Shown here piece by piece: positions 58,101-64,000 of a stretch of DNA of 64,000 nucleotides. The notes below the pieces were generated by a model. The model had not been told where the DNA came from, ran no database searches, and worked only from the letters and a program-made list of their open reading frames with translations. The stretch is from Leishmania martiniquensis (lineage: Eukaryota; Euglenozoa; Kinetoplastea; Trypanosomatida; Trypanosomatidae), in contig NC_090169.1 in assembly GCF_017916325.1 (NCBI RefSeq), forward strand, positions 1,252,501 through 1,316,500, read 5' to 3'. Position 1 is the first letter of the stretch. The number at the start of each line of letters is the position of its first letter. Position numbers and translations under genes: made by a program.

Positions 58101-61100
58101 GTCGCTTCCAGTGCCGGCCCGCTATGGCAGCGAGACGGAAGAGCAGAAGCCCCTCGAGTACACTGTCAAAGGTGCCGCTACTACCCGAAAGGATGCAGAG
58201 CTGCTTCTCTGGATGCATGCAGAGCGCACGCTGGACTTTCTGGGCATTCCCCTCTTCCCCAACTTGCCGAAGCTGCAGGCGTACCACGCCAAACGCGCAA
58301 AGTTGGAGGGAAGGATTGCTCCTGTGGACGTCACACCGCCAACGACGCCGCTGCTGCACCCCAGCAACCTACCTGTGAAACCACTGCGATTGCGGCTGCA
58401 GTACTGCCGCGTTGACCTGACCATCCCTTCACCACCGTGCTCATCGGCGGACCTCGAAGCCAACGCGTGCATCACCGCAGAGGAGTGGGAAGCTTACGTG
58501 GAGGCGTGCTCCGCCTACGTGTCCGCGAAGCAGATGGCCATGAAGAATAGCTTTTACGAGGAGCATCGAGTGCCACGAACGGGGGATGTGGTTATCGATG
58601 CGGCGCTCGCGGAGGCGGAGGCAAAGCCTGCGGATGACGATGCCAGATTGCGCCTCGCAGCGTACGCCTTAGAGACGGCAAAGCAATACACCGCAAGGTA
58701 CGAGTCCTATGCTGTCGGCCCAGCACACAACCGTATCACTTACGCAGCGGTTCCCATCCCCGGCTTTGAGTTTCTACGAGGGCTTGGTGTTGGGCCCAAC
58801 AAGCAGCAGGCCCAGCGGAGGGCCGCCATGCACGCCTTGGCAGTCCTTCGCCGCATCGACGAATCGTACGAAGACAAATTTGGCGCCGCCATGACGCTTG
58901 TAAACAAGTCGAAGGCTGCAAGATCGACGAAGGAGAAGGACGAATCGGGCGCCGACGACGAGTTTGATCTCAACACCTTCAGCACGCTACCTCTTATCAA
59001 CGCAGATGCCGAAAGCTCGTTGACACGGCAGGAGCAGCGACACCTGAAGCGCTTCGGCTCTCTCTTCATCTCCCAATTGGCGTGGTACTCCAAGCGGGGC
59101 GAATTCACCTCGGACGGCAAAAAGCGCGCTGTTCGTCTGTACACGGTATGCTTTGATCTCCCAGCCCCAGAGGAGCGTCATTTTGTTCGTCTGCTGCCGA
59201 GAGAAGAAAGCGCAGTAGAGTTGAAGAAGCCGTCGTTGTCGACTGTCATCACGCTCGATGCGACAAACCTCGAGGCGGCGTCACCGGACTCGACTCGCGT
59301 GAAAACGGGCGCCGTCTTCTCCGCTCGTGTCTCCGTAGTGGACGAGAGTGGTCGGAAGCTGACCGCCAAGTGTGGTGGTGGCGGTGACGCCGAAAACGTC
59401 ATGTGCGCCTACGAGAAGCTCTTCGTGACGATGGAGGCGAACGTGCCAGCAATGAAGCAGATCACCGGCATGCTAAAGCTGAACCCGAACCTGATGCCGG
59501 AGCTAATTCCGTCGCTGAGAATTCCTGAGGCATTGCGGCAGCGAATGCAGGCATGCCTGCGAAGCCAGGAAGATATAGTCGCGGCGTCATCAGCCTTGCA
59601 CGGCGGCGCGTCGTCAGGAAGCGGCCAAAGTACATCATGTGAAGTCCGCAAGGTTAAAAATGACGGGGGCGAAGAGAGCAGCACTACAGAAGCGCCGCAG
59701 GCCGCGGACAGCGAGGCGGAGGCGTCCGCTTACCTTCTCGAACAGCTGCAGCGGCGCATCACAAGCCCTGTGTACCTGGAAAAGTTCGCTACCCGGCGTG
59801 CGGAGCTGAGCATTGCGCAGCACAAACATGAGATTCTCGAGGCCGTTCGCAAGAACCCCATAGTCATCATCTGCGGTACGACCGGCTGTGGCAAGACGAC
59901 ACAGGTGCCTCAGTACATCCTCGACGAGGAGACACTGAAAGGCAACGGGGGGCGCTGCTCCATCGTTGTCACGCAACCGCGGCGACTCAGCGCAGTCTCC
60001 ATTGCTCAGCGTGTCGCCGCGGAGCGTCTGGAGTCCATAAGGGAGTCAACAGGGTATATGGTGCGCTTCGACATACGTAAGGGTCGCCACATCAACTTCG
60101 TCACGACGGGCCTGCTTCTTCGCATCCTCCAGTCGAACGCGCTACTTGATGGTTACACCCATATCATCATCGACGAAATTCATGAACGGGACATTAACTC
60201 GGACTTTATCCTGATGCTGCTGCGGCACATGCGAGAGAAGCGACCCGACATGCGTGTGATCCTGATGAGTGCCACCCTGCAAGCCGGTGAATTTCAGTCG
60301 TATTTCGGCGGTGCCCCGCTCATCCAGGTAGAGGGGCAAGTGTTTCCGGTCAAGGAGTACTTCTTGGAGGACCTTGTCCCGTTCGCTCGCGAGCACGGCT
60401 GCATGACACCTCTGCTCAAGGAAGCAGCCGGCGTCTTGCGAAGTGGCGAAAGCAAAGGTGACGGCGCCGTAGCCCAATCCGGTGTGGGCGGCCTGCATGC
60501 CCCTGTGGCGGTGTCCGACAAGGACGTCTCAAAAACCATCAGCCCCATCTCACGCTATGGCCTTCTCGAAGCGTCGACGCCTATCGACTATCCCACGATC
60601 CAGTTCGCCATTGAGCAGGCGCTCCGCATGATCGACATAGCCGAATCCTCCATCCTCGTGTTCCTGCCAGGATGGGAGGAGATCCGCAAGGCGCGCGATG
60701 TTCTGGAGCACAACCGATCCTACTACGTGCTGCCGCTGCACTCCGCGGTGTCGGCGGAGTCGCAACTGAAGTGTTTCCTGCCATCGCCACCGGGAAAAAT
60801 CAAGATCATCCTCTCCACCAACATCGCCGAAAGCGGAGTGACCATCGACGACGTTGGCGTTGTGATCGACACGGGGCGAATGAAGCAGCGCGCGCACGCT
60901 ACGCGGGAGCGCGCGTTTCTTAAGAAATCTGACCCACGAGGCTACGACTCTTGCCGCGTCCAAGACACGCAAGTGGCGGCGCCGTCGCCTTCAGTGCCGG
61001 AGAGTGCGCAGGGCACGTACTCGCACTTGCTGAACATTTATTCTAGTCGCGCAAACTGTGTGCAGCGCCGCGGCCGCGTCGGCCGTACACGCCCTGGCCT

Positions 61101-62436
61101 GTGCATTCGTCTTTTTTCGCGAGAACACTTCCGAAACCTGCACGAGTTTCAAACTCCGGAACTGCTCCGCATGCCACTCGACAAGATCTGCCTCACCATC
61201 TTGAAGCTGGGTGTCGGTGCTCCTCAGCAGTTTCTGAAGTCCGCGATGGAGCCGCCGCTGGAGGAGGAGGTGGAGAGCGCCATGAAGCGACTACACGACC
61301 TCGGTGCCACAAACGAGAGGGGTGAACTGACCCCACTAGGGCAACGGCTTGCGAAGCTGCCGGTGGATCCGACGATAGGCAAAACCATTTTGCTTGGCGT
61401 CGCCTTTCGATGCCTCGACTCAGCCCTTACGATTGCTGCGACGTCCGAGGACGGCGTCTTCGCTCGCTCGTTTGATACGAGGCTCGGGTCGCGCCTCAAC
61501 CGCGAGGATCTCTCGTGCAACACTCTGTCAGACGTCCTTGCCTCCGTGAACGGTTACAATTATTGGGTTTCCCTGTGTCGAGGAGGGGCGCACGGGCGGG
61601 TTGCGGGGCAGATTAGGGACCGCCACCTGAGTGTAGCGGCCCTTACGCAGACTGCGCTACTAAAGCAGCAGTACTGCAATGTGCTCGTGGATGACGGCTT
61701 CATCGGGGAGGAGGCAAGGGTGCTGGCTGTGACGGATAGGCGTAGCGTCACCAGCGACCAAGTTGGATACACCGAATCCTCCGAGTATTCGTGCAACTCG
61801 ATGGATGTTGGGCTCTTGAAGTGTCTGCTCAGCGCCAGCACGCTTCCCAAAATCGCTATGATTACGGGGTCACATGTGTTGCGAACTATGTTTGATAATT
61901 TTATCCCCATGTCAGCCGACAGTGTGCTCAAGATGACTGGGCTGACCGAAACGTCGAACCCGTTTGTGATTTACGGCGGCCTCGCAAAGTTTTCGGATAA
62001 AGGGACACTAGTGGCGCATCATCTGACCTCTGTCTCTCTCTGGTCCATTCTACTGATGAGTACACGTGCGACTCGATTAGACTACGATGAGGAGCTGAAT
62101 CTTGGCATCGTAAGCGACTGGATCTTCTTTCACTCGAGCTACGCTACCGTGGAGCTTGTGCGGCGGTTCAAAGTGCTTCTGGATCGCCGTCTATCTCGCA
62201 AGTTCGACGATCCGGCAGACGCGGTCAACAATGCACAGCTTGATGAGCTGTGCGAGATTGTAAGGGAGATGGTGAACACGCCCTACCACCCAAATCGCCT
62301 GCATCCCGAGTCTGTAGTGTGGGGCGAACCGGGGAAAATAATCTCTCCCGACAGCGGCACGAACGATGACATCGCAGCGGACACGGCAAGCGCAGCGGAG
62401 ACTGGAAACAGTGAGGTGTGTAACGTGGTCGCGTAG
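55108..62436 (+). CDS. REH2: KREH2-type DExH-box RNA helicase with tandem dsRBD-like modules
   Basis: A 2442-residue protein starting at the ATG at 55108. The N-terminus is Arg/Ser/Leu-rich and almost free of acids over 55 residues, as for a mitochondrial presequence. Six dsRBD-like modules carry the closing helix '(A/C)xMHAxxxLxxLG(I/V)' at about residues 232, 412, 575, 817, 1029 and 1234, and a weaker seventh is near 1430. The DEAH/RHA helicase core has motif I GTTGCGKTT at 1590-1598, motif II DEIH at 1689-1692, motif III SAT at 1721-1723 and motif VI QRRGRVGR at 1986-1993, followed by HA2 and OB-fold regions to the end. Here motif II is Asp-Glu-Ile-His, as in RHA/DHX9 relatives. This layout matches KREH2, the editing helicase that acts with gRNA-binding complexes in trypanosome mitochondrial U-insertion/deletion editing. 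An Asp/Ala/Ser-rich linker follows the upstream modules (about 600-720). The tail is acidic. Confidence 0.9.
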   Translation: MLCISRSRAALTLPSTTSSAVGLNLVYAARRLPAAVRLSCAVWAWLPPLLSCRKSASGSFHRPAWPCYGPLSTSLRHSGSCSSTPEVIHPEEVDFISTQETWVRTSKAEASDARASSTTAASTLTPAWSTTSSPELPSIFADVKDVDPFTRARILGFVRRNLAAGAQAPDGSSATVGFHTEAVCGGELFHARLQLPVTRMARQLVEEMSRVGESSAPTVLWAHGLSNTAKDAEVLAAMHAEQMADLLGYHVFTLPSKQHKHAEAARAAGRYASSPQDEDSGPSTVQRMAQWPLPLRRVLTDEETEGGEWQLVNTSTSVRHYISPDHTLLSPCLLDLNARARIEALFARPPHDCPSFAQQLSTERVRTLTASSASGGGEEAMVARLVLPSQVTGITNSPVELVASGKATERATAVLLACMHAELLLDAVGVPIFVDPVTQKAHAMAAWSYGRPAPLPGAKPKNPSHVHLPQPLKELVMVSAGACRARTSPRSAEEDWFHRHDVVTEQSGTFVETAVAETTAMDDITAFLRAHGAIRVAAPFLQVAIGSRVKSTVLLPLPDRYGIRGGVGIASNAKDADTLAAMHALDVLCMLGIPVKGTAALDTAWKRARREQVPDVPDELTDVSAPSPPARRCSAKKLGAQVAVSAEVFSEDAAFVDGTQAKPAMAPTTPTASRRRVAKRARLASEAPTPAEGAPQAEADEQLDAVRAVVPRELWDMQADSPDGYIIISPGVPEGSVLAAYAITSPRKMDKLAKGRVLEYLATVGRRLDDVLVVRQALSEDETEGQPRHRCALKVPLPAVCGEPRIALGEADTIADAEYAACMHAELILDALGVCLYTDPVKQRRHAEACAQRGRWAPPTSGKERASSTPCPPPLRCEQAGYLHRERPPEAKKKCGRSPSNPQETTKPRLVAEGNLEKRVDSSPLSAGATKTDAPTAETVKTASVTDAEEFEYLTESQLDTVSKNRVQYYLRYEGISAIPITFTTLTRQGVLVHVAAWSLPVPARYGSETEEQKPLEYTVKGAATTRKDAELLLWMHAERTLDFLGIPLFPNLPKLQAYHAKRAKLEGRIAPVDVTPPTTPLLHPSNLPVKPLRLRLQYCRVDLTIPSPPCSSADLEANACITAEEWEAYVEACSAYVSAKQMAMKNSFYEEHRVPRTGDVVIDAALAEAEAKPADDDARLRLAAYALETAKQYTARYESYAVGPAHNRITYAAVPIPGFEFLRGLGVGPNKQQAQRRAAMHALAVLRRIDESYEDKFGAAMTLVNKSKAARSTKEKDESGADDEFDLNTFSTLPLINADAESSLTRQEQRHLKRFGSLFISQLAWYSKRGEFTSDGKKRAVRLYTVCFDLPAPEERHFVRLLPREESAVELKKPSLSTVITLDATNLEAASPDSTRVKTGAVFSARVSVVDESGRKLTAKCGGGGDAENVMCAYEKLFVTMEANVPAMKQITGMLKLNPNLMPELIPSLRIPEALRQRMQACLRSQEDIVAASSALHGGASSGSGQSTSCEVRKVKNDGGEESSTTEAPQAADSEAEASAYLLEQLQRRITSPVYLEKFATRRAELSIAQHKHEILEAVRKNPIVIICGTTGCGKTTQVPQYILDEETLKGNGGRCSIVVTQPRRLSAVSIAQRVAAERLESIRESTGYMVRFDIRKGRHINFVTTGLLLRILQSNALLDGYTHIIIDEIHERDINSDFILMLLRHMREKRPDMRVILMSATLQAGEFQSYFGGAPLIQVEGQVFPVKEYFLEDLVPFAREHGCMTPLLKEAAGVLRSGESKGDGAVAQSGVGGLHAPVAVSDKDVSKTISPISRYGLLEASTPIDYPTIQFAIEQALRMIDIAESSILVFLPGWEEIRKARDVLEHNRSYYVLPLHSAVSAESQLKCFLPSPPGKIKIILSTNIAESGVTIDDVGVVIDTGRMKQRAHATRERAFLKKSDPRGYDSCRVQDTQVAAPSPSVPESAQGTYSHLLNIYSSRANCVQRRGRVGRTRPGLCIRLFSREHFRNLHEFQTPELLRMPLDKICLTILKLGVGAPQQFLKSAMEPPLEEEVESAMKRLHDLGATNERGELTPLGQRLAKLPVDPTIGKTILLGVAFRCLDSALTIAATSEDGVFARSFDTRLGSRLNREDLSCNTLSDVLASVNGYNYWVSLCRGGAHGRVAGQIRDRHLSVAALTQTALLKQQYCNVLVDDGFIGEEARVLAVTDRRSVTSDQVGYTESSEYSCNSMDVGLLKCLLSASTLPKIAMITGSHVLRTMFDNFIPMSADSVLKMTGLTETSNPFVIYGGLAKFSDKGTLVAHHLTSVSLWSILLMSTRATRLDYDEELNLGIVSDWIFFHSSYATVELVRRFKVLLDRRLSRKFDDPADAVNNAQLDELCEIVREMVNTPYHPNRLHPESVVWGEPGKIISPDSGTNDDIAADTASAAETGNSEVCNVVA

Positions 62437-63894
62437 CGCGCCGGCACACGGCTCAGGGGGCAGGTAGAGAAGAAAAGCGGCGCTGGCGCGGGGACCTCAT
62501 CGCTTTAGCGTCGCTCTTACTACCTGTATTCACATTTTTCTTGTTGCTGCTCTTCATGCTTGTTTGTAAGCGCGTGCGCAATCTCCCTTCCCCTCCTCCC
62601 GCCCTCGTGTGGAGTACAGGTTTCACGGCGGTGTGCACTCCGTGAAGTAGAGACCCTGTACCTTCTCGAGCCTGAGCCCGCTGTGCGGTCGTCGTGTCCT
62701 GTGTGCTCCCTCCACTGTGGCCCGCAAAGGATATGGAGTCGAATGAAATGGTGAGGGCGCAGCGGGTGCGCACTTGAAATACAGGAACCCCGCGTAGCAT
62801 TGGACTCACACCTACTGCCGTCAAAGTACTGTCGCTGTTTTTTTTTCCATCGTTGTTCGCGGTGGTCTGTCGCTCTCTGTGCAGCCGTGGCAGCGCGCGG
62901 CCGGTCTTCTTTGTTCTGTTCAGTTTGTTCCTTCGGCTGTTTCGGAGACCCGCGATGCCGCCTTCACCCGTCCACATCAGCACTTTTGTGCAGTTATCGA
63001 TGGCTCTCATTGTTTGCCGTTGCTGTTTCTTCTGATGCCTCATGTCTTCTACGGTCGTTGGGCAGCGTGCGTCTGCTCGCGGCGACGGAAAGTTTTGTGT
63101 CGTGGGCCCGGTTACCCCGCGCTTTCGGTCTTGTCGCCCGTTTGTTTTTCTCCCTTCCAGATGGTGGCGGAAGGGGTTGGAGAAGGAGAGAGGGGCGCAT
63201 TTCCGCGTGTTGCCCTCGTGCGCCTGTGTTTGAGCCGTTCAACAGGAAGACACGGGCCTCATAACGCTCCGTCGTCACACTTAGTCGATGACCTCTGTTA
63301 GAGGGAAGAGAAAAAAAAGGTGAAAGCAGAGACGGGATCACCCCTCCTCTCGGGCACAGCTTTGTGTGTGTGTGTGTGTGTAAGGGGTTGGGGGATCCTC
63401 TGAAGTCGTATTCGCTACAACGTCGAGAGCGGCACCTCTCACGGAGGCAACAAGCGGCGCTCTTCCCCTTTTTGTTCGTCTCTTTCTCTCTCTCGATCAG
63501 AGCGATTATTTAGTGTTTCAACCGGCAGGCAGCGAGCGGGTGAAACTTGCAGGATACGTCAGTGTTTCTCTCGCCTATTTCAGTGCTCAGCAGGGTGTTC
63601 TTGATATCGCGGCGGGTACCATAGGCGACCCGCTCAGACAGTATATGCATGCGGCTCTGGTCTCTCTTCTTTTTTTTCTCTGCACGCGTTAGAGCGCCTC
63701 TCTGTTTCCCTTTCTCATATTCCCATCAGTGAGGAGACGGCCTCCATTGGCAGAAGACGAATCGCAGGAGCATAACCTCCGTCATAGGCACACTGGCGGG
63801 CGCACGTGAGCGTGGTGCCACTGGTCGAATCGTCTGACATGTGGAGCCGATCGCCTTCTTTTTTTTTCGTCTATACCCAGACGACAAATCCGCA
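62437..63894 (+). other. Intergenic spacer after KREH2
   Basis: About 1.46 kb with a T9 run at 62839-62847, a TG run at 63363-63381 and T-rich sequence at 63668-63680. Open frames of 100-200 codons are low-complexity on both strands. No gene is supported. Confidence 0.6.
63852..63880 (+). promoter_or_regulatory. Candidate trans-splice acceptor for last gene
   Basis: CGCCTTCTTTTTTTTTCGTC followed by TATACCCAG gives a clean pyrimidine tract with AG at 63879-63880, 14 bases before the ATG at 63895. It is one of the best-formed acceptors in the window and supports the partial gene that follows. Confidence 0.55.
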
Positions 63895-64000
63895 ATGGAT
63901 GACTTACACACGCCGCTGTCGACGGCGTTTGCAGATTCTGTGTATTACCTCGGTGGAGTCAGAGACTCCTTAGGGCACTTGCCGCCGTGGTATCAGCTGC
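63895..64000 (+). CDS. 5' end of a further gene (partial)
   Basis: The frame is open from the ATG at 63895 to the window end, 35 codons, beginning MDDLHTPLSTAFADSVYYLG and continuing GVRDSLGHLPPWYQL. The frame shows GC-ending codons and follows a strong pyrimidine tract with AG at a suitable distance. Too short for family assignment; no signal peptide is visible. Confidence 0.6.
   Translation, partial: MDDLHTPLSTAFADSVYYLGGVRDSLGHLPPWYQL

Noticed and set aside
63363..63381. TG dinucleotide run, with similar TG/CA/TA runs in other spacers
   Set aside because: Ordinary microsatellites of trypanosomatid spacers; no array structure of a CRISPR or satellite type.

Overview
The window looks like nuclear DNA of a trypanosomatid, most likely a Leishmania-type species (Leishmaniinae). 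Every convincing gene is on the + strand, none needs an intron, and each coding frame has high GC at third positions. The genes are separated by long spacers of pyrimidine tracts, AG dinucleotides and TG/CA/TA runs, as expected of one polycistronic unit matured by trans-splicing. The protein at 14790-15818 is a close match to Leishmania LPG2, the Golgi GDP-mannose transporter. The order RRP6, PIP5K, VDAC-like protein ... P4-ATPase, KREH2 recalls a block of T. brucei chromosome 4 (from memory) and Leishmania chromosome 34. The species cannot be fixed from sequence alone; the many near-identical interspersed repeats would suit a Viannia-type Leishmania or a close relative.

Layout: RRP6 exosome exonuclease (801-3023), PIP5K-type lipid kinase (4575-6215), VDAC-like beta-barrel candidate (7713-8900), membrane-anchored P-loop kinase-like protein (11943-12680), LPG2 (14790-15818), divergent SET-domain protein (19586-20896), CCHC/WW/RanBP2-finger protein (21843-22637), tail-anchored protein of unknown role (23707-24900), conserved unknown (26035-27780), ubiquitin-like/coiled-coil/CesT-like protein (30001-31719), FHA protein (32791-34641), membrane-anchored SDR with a lost active site (37396-38928), large PIN-domain protein (44416-47640), ABITRAM/Simiate homologue (48283-48915), ATP9/Neo1-class P4-ATPase (49966-53478), KREH2-type DExH helicase with tandem dsRBD-like modules (55108-62436), and the first 35 codons of a further gene (63895 to the end). 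The genes do not form one pathway. They cover RNA turnover and editing, phosphoinositide and lipid handling, glycoconjugate synthesis and mitochondrial functions, as is usual for trypanosomatid gene arrays.

The spacers hold three families of high-identity repeats, all in the same orientation as transcription. Repeat A (at least 356 bp; 1-356 and 19009-19364) lies upstream of two genes. Repeat B (394 bp; 10352-10745 and 40255-40648, with an older relative at 17140-17254) lies in two of the largest spacers. Repeat C has four copies (25354-25784, 28192-28944, 34683-35170, 42589-43275) with different ends, three of them just downstream of coding regions, plus a possible old relative near 53930-54130. 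They behave like SIDER-type truncated retroposon remnants or like segments spread by gene conversion, and they are the main unexplained structure of the window. The most novel-looking proteins are the ubiquitin-like/CesT-like fusion and the SDR without catalytic residues.
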